From Firmicutes bacterium CAG:882 (GTDB lineage Bacteria; Bacillota; Clostridia; Lachnospirales; Lachnospiraceae), in assembly GCA_000435595.1 (NCBI GenBank), contig FR895370.1, forward strand, positions 1 to 16,752: 16,752 nt of DNA, read 5' to 3'. Positions within the stretch are counted from its first letter, which is position 1. Every line of letters begins with the position of its first letter. Shown here one piece after another: positions 7,505 to 13,356 of this stretch. The notes under the pieces are model-generated. The model saw nothing but the letters and a program-made list of their open reading frames with translations, was not told the DNA's origin and ran no database searches. The translations under genes were made by a program, and so were the position numbers.

Positions 7505-7908
7505 ATGCATTATAAAAAATCCACGCAGGCGATTTTGTGAGATGTACACCGATTGAGTACAGCTATCACGACGGGAAATTCCGGATGTTCTCAGAGGGCG
7601 GTGAGAAGTTTATCGGTCTTGAGAAAAACGAGAATGTCTGTCTCGCCATTTATGATAAATATGATGGCTTCGGAAGTCTAAAGAGCATACAGGTGATGGG
7701 AAGGGCTGAACTTGTGGAGCCGTTTTCGGATATTTACAATGCACATGCGCAGTTTAAAAAGATTCCGCCGGGGGCACTGAAAAAATTGGAAGCACCGATG
7801 AATCTTATATGTGTAACGCCGATTAGAATAGATGTGCTGTTTTCCGAGTTTAAGAATAACGGGTATAGCAGCAGACAGGCGTTGGAGTATCAGGCGAAGG
7901 AAGGCTGA
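7505..7908 (+). pseudogene. Pyridoxamine 5'-phosphate oxidase-like (FMN split barrel) fragment, frameshifted
   Basis: The readable part encodes the later strands of a PNPOx-like flavin-binding split barrel: GDFVRCTPIEYSYHDGKF, the SEGGEKFIGLEKNENVCLAI block and IQVMGRAELVEPFSDIYNAH. An AAAAGGAG ribosome site (7494-7501) precedes ATG 7505, which reads MHYKKSTQAIL and then stops. If the A6 run at 7514-7519 had one more A, the frame would run MHYKKIHAGDFVRCTPIEYS into the domain with no stop. Otherwise translation must begin at GTG 7537, which has no ribosome site. The usual first strands of the fold (the LATVG.DG region) are missing even after repair. I call it a decayed or truncated gene; an error in the A run remains possible. 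Confidence 0.65.
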
Positions 7909-7942
7909 AAAAGCGATGTGACGTAACATTGGGCTTTTTCAG
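7905..7942 (+). terminator. Hairpin after the PNPOx-like fragment
   Basis: CTGAAAAAGC (7905-7914) pairs perfectly with GCTTTTTCAG (7933-7942). The loop contains a smaller ATGT/ACAT pairing. The A-rich and T-rich arms would let it serve as a weak terminator in either direction. It begins within the stop codon region of the fragment. Confidence 0.5.
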
Positions 7943-8007
7943 GGCTCATGGTTCTACCCTTTAATTGTTTGTCATACATTGTAAAAAAGATTTTTAAGGG
8001 GTATTTT

Positions 8008-8148
8008 TTGAAGAGTTATATCGAGGAGCGGGCGATGGAGATTGCCTCATACATTATCGAGAATAACTGCACCGTGCGTCAGGCTGCCAAGCAATATGGA
8101 ATCAGCAAGAGTACCGTACATACGGATGTAACAATATGGAACGGTTGA
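8008..8148 (+). pseudogene. spoIIID: Truncated sporulation regulator SpoIIID
   Basis: SpoIIID is a small HTH transcription factor of the mother cell, normally about 80-95 aa. Here the first 40 or so residues are well preserved: KSYIEERAMEIASYIIENN, TVRQAAKQYG and ISKSTVHTDV, the last containing the recognition helix. After DVT the sequence collapses to IWNG and stops, giving 46 aa. The downstream half, which normally continues ERL...NP.L and ends in a conserved RHIRGG region, is absent; only ERL is recoverable in another frame (about 8137-8145). The TTG at 8008 is the likely start, 6 bases after AAGGGG. Loss of this gene fits a lineage that has lost sporulation, unless an intact copy exists elsewhere. 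Confidence 0.72.
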
Positions 8149-8190
8149 GAAGGAAGGTTGTTTGGGTAGTTGAATAGGGGAAAGTAGGGG

Positions 8191-8221
8191 CACTCTCAAG
8201 TGGAAACTTGAGGGTGTTTTT
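8191..8221 (+). terminator. Rho-independent terminator
   Basis: CACTCTCAAGT (8191-8201) pairs with ACTTGAGGGTG (8206-8216; one G-U pair) around a GGAA loop, followed by five T residues (8217-8221). It separates the decayed zone from the acetyltransferase cluster. Confidence 0.85.
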
Positions 8222-8229
8222 GGTATAAT
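8221..8229 (+). promoter_or_regulatory. Extended -10 promoter
   Basis: TGGTATAAT is a perfect extended -10 element (TGn followed by TATAAT). No good -35 is present at the expected distance, which extended -10 promoters can tolerate. Transcription would start near 8236 and include the candidate leader RNA and the AAC(6') gene. Confidence 0.6.
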
Positions 8230-8250
8230 GAGAAATGTGTATTTACACGA

Positions 8251-8365
8251 TGCTCTTTACTTGAGTAGCATGAGGTAGACTAATTGTCATGGCAACGGAT
8301 GCCTCTGGCATAGGACCGCCGTGTTGTCATCAAACCACGTGCGATGGAGGCTTATGTCAAGAGCA
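8251..8365 (+). ncRNA. Candidate structured leader RNA upstream of the acetyltransferase
   Basis: The ends pair: TGCTCTTTAC (8251-8260) with GTCAAGAGCA (8356-8365), 9 of 10 pairs, closing a multi-branched domain. Inside are CATGA/TCATG (8269-8273 with 8287-8291), ATGCC-TCT-GGCAT (8299-8311) and CGCCGTG with CACGTGCG (8317-8323 with 8336-8343, one bulged T). A further GTCTT/AAGAC hairpin (8380-8395) follows before the start codon at 8434. The region is richer in G+C than the genes around it. I cannot match it to a riboswitch class I know. Candidates are a ligand-sensing leader, a protein-binding leader or a stand-alone small RNA. Confidence 0.5.
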
Positions 8366-8433
8366 GAGTGAACTGATATGTCTTGAAATAAAGACGATAG
8401 AAGTGTTATAGAAATCGGTGGGGTGGATAAAAA

Positions 8434-8871
8434 ATGATGGAAATTAAGAGAGCTTCTATAAATGAAGCAGGTTTTATAGCAAAATTAGCAATTCAAATGT
8501 GGGATGATAATTCTGTTGATGGCTTAAAAGCGGATTTTGTTAATTATATGAATAATGGCGGTGCAGTATTTATTGCATGGAATGATAATACTGCAATTGG
8601 ATTTGCTCAATGTGGATTTAGACATGATTATGTAGAAGGAACAGAAACTAGTCCGGTAGGATATTTAGAAGGCGTTTTTATTGAAGGGGATTATAGGAGA
8701 CAAGGCATTGCGAGAGAATTAGTGTGTGCATGCCAAATATTTGCAAAGGAACAAGGATGTGCGGAATTTGCAAGTGATTGTGAATTAGATAATGAGGAAA
8801 GTTTACAGTTTCATCTTAAGATGGGATTTGAAGAGGCAAATAGAATAATATGTTTCACTAAGAAACTATAG
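8434..8871 (+). CDS. AAC(6')-I-type aminoglycoside N-acetyltransferase (GNAT)
   Basis: 145-aa GNAT enzyme resembling the AAC(6')-Iy/Ig/Ih branch of aminoglycoside 6'-N-acetyltransferases, which transfer acetyl from acetyl-CoA to the 6'-amino group. Shared signatures are AIGFAQCGFRHDYVEGTETS (54-73), the YLEGVF segment, the acetyl-CoA loop RRQGIA (88-93), GCAEFASDCELDNEES and the C-terminal H..MGFEEANRIICFTKK. Length matches the family. The start is ATG 8434 or 8437, behind a GGTGGGGTGG tract. It lies downstream of a structured leader. The Nudix gene begins right after its stop, so they share a transcript. Whether it confers resistance or acts on another amine cannot be told from sequence. Confidence 0.78.
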   Translation: MMEIKRASINEAGFIAKLAIQMWDDNSVDGLKADFVNYMNNGGAVFIAWNDNTAIGFAQCGFRHDYVEGTETSPVGYLEGVFIEGDYRRQGIARELVCACQIFAKEQGCAEFASDCELDNEESLQFHLKMGFEEANRIICFTKKL

Positions 8872-8892
8872 ATGAGAAGAGGTGTTGGTAAG

Positions 8893-9327
8893 TTGGTAGA
8901 AGTAAAATTTTATGAGGATGTGGATGACAGCTTGCTCAAGTTTGCAGTTATTATTGCAAAAACAGATAATAAGTGGGTGTTTTGCAAACATAGAGACCGT
9001 GATACATATGAAGTACCGGGTGGACATCGAGAAGATGGGGAAGAAATCTTAGAAACAGCAAAACGCGAATTAAAAGAAGAAACCGGAGCAGTTATGTTTG
9101 ACATTAAGCCGATATGCGTATATTCGGTAAAAGGTAAAACACGAGTAAATGAGAATCTTGATGATGAATCTTATGGAATGCTTTATTATGCAGACATCGT
9201 TTCTTTTGAAGAATTACATAGTGAAATTGAAACTATATTGATTACAGATAAGTTGGTTGATAGTTGGACTTACCCTTTGATTCAACCAAAGTTAATCGAA
9301 GAAGCACAAAAAAGAGAATTCATATAA
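8893..9327 (+). CDS. Nudix hydrolase (MutT-like)
   Basis: 144-aa Nudix-fold pyrophosphohydrolase of a nucleoside diphosphate linked to some other moiety. The Nudix box is complete at residues 44-66: Gly44, Glu50, then RELKEETGA (58-66), which carries the metal-binding glutamates. The substrate is not predictable. Two starts are possible. TTG 8893 has AGAGG 10 bases upstream and gives an N terminus (MVEVKFYEDV) that begins the fold directly. ATG 8872 adds seven residues, directly abuts the previous stop and has no clear ribosome site. I prefer the TTG. It lies between the AAC(6') and HAM1 genes in one apparent operon, so a nucleotide clean-up role is possible. Confidence 0.85.
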   Translation: MVEVKFYEDVDDSLLKFAVIIAKTDNKWVFCKHRDRDTYEVPGGHREDGEEILETAKRELKEETGAVMFDIKPICVYSVKGKTRVNENLDDESYGMLYYADIVSFEELHSEIETILITDKLVDSWTYPLIQPKLIEEAQKREFI

Positions 9328-9343
9328 AAGAGGGACAGAAGTA

Positions 9344-9964
9344 ATGAAGATTTTATATGGCACAACGAATAAAGCAAAATTACAAGCTATGAGAACTGCA
9401 TTGGAATCATTTGATATAGAACTGATTGGATTGGGCGACATACATAGTGAACTTCCGAGCATAAATGAAAATGGAAGGACTCCATTAGAAAATGCAGAAA
9501 TAAAGGCAAGAGCATATTATGAGGCATTTCAGATACCGGTATTTTCTTGTGATAGTGGATTGTATTTTGATGAATTACAAGAGGACGATCAGCCGGGACT
9601 TCATGTGAGACGTATCAATGGAAAAGAGTTAACAGATGATGAAATGAGAGAACATTATGCTGCATTAGCTGCAAAGCACGGTGGAAGAATAACCGGACGA
9701 TACAGAAATGCAATTTATTTTATCTTGGATGAAGAACATCATTATTCTAGCATGGACATGTCAATTGCTACAGAACCTTTTATTTTAGTAACGGAGCCGC
9801 ATCCAAAGAGAGTGGAGGGATTTCCGTTGGATTCTTTGTCTGTTGATATTGCAACTGGCAAATATTATTATGATTTGGATGTGAAAGATGTAAGTACATC
9901 TGTAGATGATGGTGTTCGCACATTTTTTGGGGCGATTGAAAGCATCGTGGAGTTAAGGAGATGA
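9344..9964 (+). CDS. HAM1/RdgB-family non-canonical NTP pyrophosphatase
   Basis: 206-aa member of the Ham1/RdgB fold, which converts (d)ITP, XTP and similar nucleotides to monophosphate plus pyrophosphate. Family marks are YGTTNKAKLQAM (residues 5-16; the T-x-N-x-x-K phosphate-binding motif), NGRTPLENAEIKARAYYEAF (43-62), SCDSGL (68-73; catalytic Asp) and PGLHVRRINGKEL. The C-terminal half departs from canonical RdgB: the usual GFGYDPVF block is replaced by HPKRVEGFPLDSLSVD, so substrate choice may differ. An AGAGGGA site lies before ATG 9344. The gene ends in AAGGAG, which serves the next gene 4 bp downstream, so translation is coupled. Confidence 0.8.
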   Translation: MKILYGTTNKAKLQAMRTALESFDIELIGLGDIHSELPSINENGRTPLENAEIKARAYYEAFQIPVFSCDSGLYFDELQEDDQPGLHVRRINGKELTDDEMREHYAALAAKHGGRITGRYRNAIYFILDEEHHYSSMDMSIATEPFILVTEPHPKRVEGFPLDSLSVDIATGKYYYDLDVKDVSTSVDDGVRTFFGAIESIVELRR

Positions 9965-9968
9965 ACTA

Positions 9969-10511
9969 ATGGAACAAATAGAACTGATTGAGGTAAATGT
10001 TGAATACGCAGATGATATATGGCAATTTCGACAAGAGATATTAGAATGTGATGCAGAAAGTGAAGACCAGTTTGCAGGATGTATGTCGCTTGATACTAGC
10101 GAGTCTGCGGAGGAGTGGATAAAGATATGCGAACTCAGAAAGAGTGAAGAAACTTGTAAAGAGGTAGGAACGGCAGTTCCTTCGCATATGTACATAGCTG
10201 TGCGCAAAAGTGATGACAAAGTTGTAGGTGTTATAGATTTACGACATCATATAAATCATCCTATTCTAGGTACATGGGGAGGACATTGTGGTTATTCTGT
10301 GCGTCCTTCTGAACGTGGCAAAGGGTATGCGAAAGAAATGCTTCGATTAAATATACAGAATGCTAAAGCAATGGGAATAGAGAAGCTTCTTGTTACTTGT
10401 GATGTCAATAATAAGGCTAGCGAAAAAACTATTCTTGCTAATGATGGAGTTTATGAGAATACCATAGATGTAGATGGAAGCCAAATGAAAAGATACTGGA
10501 TTAATGTGTAA
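9969..10511 (+). CDS. GNAT family N-acetyltransferase
   Basis: 180-aa GNAT protein of the predicted-acetyltransferase type with a longer N-terminal region. The acetyl-CoA motif is GHCGYSVRPSERGKGYAKEM (105-124), with the R-G-K-G-Y-A loop. The middle holds VVGVIDLRHHIN and the end CDVNNKASEKTI plus MKRYWIN, as in related enzymes. The substrate is unknown; it is clearly different from the AAC(6')-type protein at the start of this operon. Its ribosome site (AAGGAG) lies inside the end of the HAM1 gene, so it is coupled to it. It is the last gene before the separately promoted argS unit. Confidence 0.82.
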   Translation: MEQIELIEVNVEYADDIWQFRQEILECDAESEDQFAGCMSLDTSESAEEWIKICELRKSEETCKEVGTAVPSHMYIAVRKSDDKVVGVIDLRHHINHPILGTWGGHCGYSVRPSERGKGYAKEMLRLNIQNAKAMGIEKLLVTCDVNNKASEKTILANDGVYENTIDVDGSQMKRYWINV

Positions 10512-10543
10512 AAATGGACTTGGAAGTGATTTTTTCAAAAGTA

Positions 10544-10572
10544 TTACAAAAATAGAATTTATATGTTATATT
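10544..10572 (+). promoter_or_regulatory. Promoter of the argS leader
   Basis: The -35 TTACAA (10544-10549), a 17-base spacer and the -10 TATATT (10567-10572) preceded by TG at the extended position. Transcription would begin near 10579, about 12 bases before the ribosome site of the leader peptide, as expected for an attenuator. Confidence 0.65.
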
Positions 10573-10602
10573 CCTAACTATCAAATTGAAGAGGATAAAA
10601 GT

Positions 10603-10662
10603 ATGAACACATTTTGTATTAACAGTTTAAGACGTAGAGAAAGAAGACGTAAGCTCTTGTAA
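10603..10662 (+). CDS. Arginine-rich leader peptide of argS
   Basis: A 19-codon frame reading MNTFCINSLRRRERRRKLL. Six of 19 residues are arginine, in two clusters (AGA CGT AGA at 10630-10638 and AGA AGA CGT at 10642-10650). A ribosome site, GAGGA (10591-10595), is 7 bases before the ATG. It lies between a promoter and a terminator directly upstream of arginyl-tRNA synthetase. This is the classic layout of a leader peptide that senses charged tRNA-Arg by ribosome stalling. Its last codons can pair with the downstream leader (see the attenuator entry). The peptide itself probably has no function once made. Confidence 0.82.
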   Translation: MNTFCINSLRRRERRRKLL

Positions 10663-10751
10663 TCATTGTTTATTTCCGCATGGTTGCAAGGGTGTACGTC
10701 TTGTTTCTGTGCGGTTGCTGTTTATAAATGTTGTAGATACAAAAAACCGCA
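10644..10751 (+). promoter_or_regulatory. Attenuator: competing leader RNA structures of argS
   Basis: Three mutually exclusive pairings are visible. (1) The end of the leader ORF, AAGACGTA (10644-10651) and CTCTTG (10654-10659), pairs with TACGTCTT (10695-10702) and CAAGGG (10687-10692). (2) A local hairpin pairs 10676-10683 with 10707-10714, with an inner CAAG/CTTG. (3) An antiterminator pairs TGCGGTT (10710-10716) with AACCGCA (10745-10751), the left arm of the terminator. A ribosome stalled at the first Arg codons allows (1), which breaks (2) and frees 10710-10716 for (3), giving readthrough. A ribosome reaching the stop codon blocks (1), so (2) and the terminator form. Confidence 0.68.
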
Positions 10752-10793
10752 ATAGATTTAGCAAAAAGCTAATTCCATTGCGGTTCTTTTTTT
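10745..10793 (+). terminator. argS: Regulated intrinsic terminator upstream of argS
   Basis: AACCGCAAT (10745-10753) pairs with ATTGCGGTT (10777-10785). The stem is extended by inner pairs ending in TTAGC/GCTAA around an A5 loop, and seven T residues follow (10787-10793). It lies 35 bp before the argS start codon, so it controls that gene rather than ending an upstream one. Confidence 0.88.
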
Positions 10794-10828
10794 CCATTTA
10801 CAAATAATCAGAATTAATGGAGGTTACT

Positions 10829-12043
10829 ATGAAAAAGAAGATTTGTCAGTATTTATCAAATGTATTAGTGGAAATGTCGGAAGAAGAGTTGTTGAAACTG
10901 GTAGAGATTCCACCAGAGGAGAAAATGGGCGATTTGGCAGTACCTTGTTTTGCGATGGCAAAGAAAATGCGTAAGAACCCGATGCAAATTGCAACTGAGC
11001 TGGTAGAAAAGTTGGATGAACAGAAAGACGAATTAGAAATTGAAAAGGTAGAGAGCGTAGGGGCATATTGTAATATTCACTTGAAACGCGATTTGTTTGT
11101 CAAGAAGTGCTTTGAGTCGTTGCAAAAAGACAAGTATGGAGTATCACAGATTGGTGCCGGGAAAACAGTATGTATGGACTATTCATCGCCAAATATTGAG
11201 AAGAACTTTCATGTAGGTCATTTGCGGACTACTGTAATCGGAAATTCATTGTATAAGATTTATCAGAAATTAGGATATGATGTGGTACGAATCAATCATT
11301 TGGGTGATTGGGGAACACAGTTTGGCAAGTTGATTGTTGCATATAAGTTATGGAGCAGTGAGGAACTGGTAAAAGAGAAAGGGATTGAAGAATTACTGCG
11401 TATTTATGTGAAGTTTAATGCGGAATCAGAGAAGAATGAAGATTTAATTGTAGAGGCACGGGAATGGTTTGTGAAAATGGAACAAAATGATCCGGAGGCG
11501 TTGGAAATCTGGAATTGGTTTAAAGAAATCAGTATGGTTGAGTTTGAACGTATCTATGATTTACTTGGAATATCCTTTGATTCTTATTTGGGTGAGAGCT
11601 TCTATCGTGACGAGGTGCCTGCGTTAGTTGATGAATTAAAAGAAAAAGGTCTATTGGTTGAAAGTCAGGGTGCACAAGTAATTGATTTGGAAGAGTATCA
11701 TATGCCTCCGTGTCTCATTACAAAATGCGATGGAGGTTCCATTTATCATTCCCGTGATATTGCTGCAATATTGTACCGGAAGGAACAATATCGTTTTGAA
11801 AAATGCTTCTATGTAACCGGATTAGAACAGTCGCTTCATTTCAAACAGATTTTCAAAGCGATTGAAGTGATGGGATACGATTGGGCTGATGGATTGGTCC
11901 ATGTTCCGTATGGCTTAGTGAGTCTGGCAAGAGAAAAGCTTTCCACACGAGGCGGACATATCGTTTATGCAGAAGACATTTTGAAAGAGGCAATCGAGCG
12001 GGCTTACCATGCAAATTATGGAAAAGAATCCGTTATTAGTTGA
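10829..12043 (+). CDS. argS: Arginyl-tRNA synthetase, N-terminal and catalytic part (frame broken)
   Basis: Class I arginyl-tRNA synthetase, which charges tRNA-Arg with arginine. This frame gives 404 aa: the ArgRS N-terminal additional domain (about 1-85, including EEKMGDLAVPCFAMAK), the Rossmann catalytic core with the HIGH-type signature SSPNIEKNFHVGHL (HVGH at 128-131), LGDWGTQFGKL, and the KMSK-type signature KLSTRGG (370-376). It then runs into an out-of-frame tail (ANYGKESVIS) and stops. GGAGG lies 5 bases before ATG 10829; the in-frame ATG at 10817 comes before that site. The rest of the protein continues one frame over from about 12006. One extra base in the CC of TTACCATGC would explain the shift. 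Repaired, the protein is about 565 aa, normal for ArgRS. Confidence 0.88.
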   Translation: MKKKICQYLSNVLVEMSEEELLKLVEIPPEEKMGDLAVPCFAMAKKMRKNPMQIATELVEKLDEQKDELEIEKVESVGAYCNIHLKRDLFVKKCFESLQKDKYGVSQIGAGKTVCMDYSSPNIEKNFHVGHLRTTVIGNSLYKIYQKLGYDVVRINHLGDWGTQFGKLIVAYKLWSSEELVKEKGIEELLRIYVKFNAESEKNEDLIVEAREWFVKMEQNDPEALEIWNWFKEISMVEFERIYDLLGISFDSYLGESFYRDEVPALVDELKEKGLLVESQGAQVIDLEEYHMPPCLITKCDGGSIYHSRDIAAILYRKEQYRFEKCFYVTGLEQSLHFKQIFKAIEVMGYDWADGLVHVPYGLVSLAREKLSTRGGHIVYAEDILKEAIERAYHANYGKESVIS

Positions 12044-12527
12044 CAAGGAAGTAATTGCGAAGAAGGTTGGAGTAGGTGCAATCATCTTCCATGATTTATT
12101 CAATCAGCGAATCAAAAATGTGGATTTCTCTTGGAAGGAAGTCCTGAATTTTGATGGTACGACAGGTCCTTATGCACAATATACGTATGCCCGTGCAAAA
12201 AGTGTGTTGCGAAAATATGGGAAACCTGTAGAAGTGAAAGAGATAGATTATGCGATATTAACGGATGATGTATCCTTTCGTTTGATAAAAGTGTTAGACG
12301 CATATGAGGATGCAGTTATTAATGCCGCAGAAAAGTATGAGCCATCTATAGTGGCAAGGTATGTAATATCATTGGCGACGGCATTTAATAAGTTCTACCA
12401 TGATTGTTCTATTTTACAAGCTGATGAAAAGGAGAAGATGGCACGACTGTTTTTGGTGGATATCATGCAGAAGGTGTTGTGTGAGGCATGTGGTTTGTTA
12501 GGAATGGAATGCCCGGAAGAGATGTAA
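12009..12527 (+). CDS. argS: Arginyl-tRNA synthetase, anticodon-binding part (second frame)
   Basis: The C-terminal third of ArgRS in the +1 frame relative to the first part. EKNPLLVDKEVIAKKVGVGA and NFDGTTGPYAQYTYARAKSV are the end of the core and the start of the DALR anticodon-binding domain. The C terminus (NKFYHDCSI then ACGLLGMECPEEM) is the normal ArgRS ending, so this part is intact. An ATG at 12009 could in principle start it, but the upstream sequence (AATCGAGCGGGCTTACC) has only a poor ribosome site. It overlaps the first part by 35 bases. Options are a disrupted gene, a programmed +1 frameshift, a split enzyme made by coupled reinitiation, or a base-call error. Confidence 0.8.
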   Translation: MQIMEKNPLLVDKEVIAKKVGVGAIIFHDLFNQRIKNVDFSWKEVLNFDGTTGPYAQYTYARAKSVLRKYGKPVEVKEIDYAILTDDVSFRLIKVLDAYEDAVINAAEKYEPSIVARYVISLATAFNKFYHDCSILQADEKEKMARLFLVDIMQKVLCEACGLLGMECPEEM

Positions 12528-12763
12528 AGTATATTGTAAGAAAATTGAACTAAATGTGTAGCACTGACATGTAATGAAGGCGTGGCTCAATCAGATTTCT
12601 GATTGATTCTGAGGGATTGGGAGGAGTTCCCAACAAGCAAAAAATGTATTTGTGATCACAAATGCACTGCTTGCTAACTTGCGAATTTACTGTTTAAAAG
12701 ATTATGAATGCTCTTTATTCAACCCAAATGTACCGTAAATAGAAATAGTAACTTGTTTATTTC
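12528..12763. other. Intergenic stretch with three consecutive hairpins
   Basis: No gene is supported here. Three adjacent stem-loops lie at 12588-12605 (CAATCAG/CTGATTG), 12617-12633 (TTGGGA/TCCCAA) and 12634-12673 (CAAGCA/TGCTTG enclosing the perfect 16-bp palindrome ATTTGTGATCACAAAT at 12648-12663). The block could be a REP-like or MITE-like repeat or a 3' untranslated structure of argS. The remainder up to the terminator is A/T-rich without visible features. Confidence 0.5.
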
Positions 12764-12814
12764 AAACGCATGGAAAAGATAATTGATATTTCAGATCTTT
12801 TTCCATGCGTTTTT
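12764..12814 (+). terminator. Rho-independent terminator of argS
   Basis: AAACGCATGGAAAAGAT (12764-12780) pairs with ATCTTTTTCCATGCGTTT (12795-12812, one bulged T), followed by further T residues. The long stem and T tail make it a strong terminator for the argS transcript. Confidence 0.85.
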
Positions 12815-13030
12815 ATTTGAACAACGATTTACTGGTGAAATTGTCACATGAAATTGTGCCTGGTAGTAAGGAATAAAGTATTGTGGGAATAGACTTAAGT
12901 ACATTATTTGGGGAACGAAATTTTGTTTCAAATGGAATAAAATCATCTTGTGAAAAAGTTAGGTCTAACCTTATAATCAATCTCATAGTATGGGAAAGAA
13001 GGACAAGCAAGAAGGTGATGGGAATTCCGC

Positions 13031-13255
13031 TTGAAACAGAGAAAATTGAATTATCGTTTTCACAATCCGAATTCGGCAGAAGATACAGCTGATTTCTTGT
13101 GCAAGCTTTTGATTGAAGCAAATGCTGGTAAGGTGGAACGTGCTATAGAAGAAGCTACATCAAAATATACAGAGGAGAGTGAGTACATAGCGGAACCGGG
13201 GGATATAGAAACGGTGGATGAACCGGTGAGCATAAGACGTAGAAGAGCAAGGTAG
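13031..13255 (+). CDS. Small conserved protein of mobile-element type
   Basis: 74-aa protein of unknown function. The N-terminal half, KLNYRFHNPNSAEDTADFLC followed by KLLIEANAGKVERAIEEA, matches a small family that I remember from Lachnospiraceae integrative elements, often beside site-specific recombinases. The C-terminal half is acidic and ends in an RRRRAR tract. The start is probably TTG 13031, which overlaps a TGA of an upstream 14-codon frame (12990-13034); an AAGGTG lies about 12 bases before. No recombinase gene is found next to it, so it may be the scar of a lost element. A terminator overlaps its stop codon. Confidence 0.6.
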   Translation: MKQRKLNYRFHNPNSAEDTADFLCKLLIEANAGKVERAIEEATSKYTEESEYIAEPGDIETVDEPVSIRRRRAR

Positions 13256-13270
13256 GGATGCCTTGCTTTT
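13246..13270 (+). terminator. Rho-independent terminator overlapping a stop codon
   Basis: AGCAAGG (13246-13252) pairs with CCTTGCT (13261-13267) around an 8-base loop, followed by T residues. The loop contains the TAG stop of the 74-aa gene. Confidence 0.75.
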
Positions 13271-13356
13271 CTTTGAACTGTTTTATAAATTGTTTAATGC
13301 TGAAAGAAAAATGTCGATATTATCAGAAACATATTTTGGAGGCAAAAGAAAACAAT

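Noticed and set aside
8289..8411. A 40-codon frame with five cysteines inside the leader RNA region
   Set aside because: It has no ribosome site, and its codons coincide with the paired helices, so the RNA structure explains the sequence better. It would become interesting only if the frame is conserved by synonymous changes.
10681..10740. T-box antiterminator upstream of argS
   Set aside because: The conserved T-box sequence (AGGGTGGNACCGCG) is absent. The AACCGCA/TGCGGTT pairing belongs to the peptide-dependent attenuator.
12648..12663. CRP-like TGTGATCACA palindrome
   Set aside because: The TGTGA and TCACA halves abut without the 6-base spacer of a CRP site, and no promoter lies nearby. 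It is better read as a hairpin stem.
12883..13092. A 69-codon plus-strand frame beginning at GTG
   Set aside because: It lacks a ribosome site, overlaps the 74-aa gene in another frame and matches no family I know. The region may be remains of an element.
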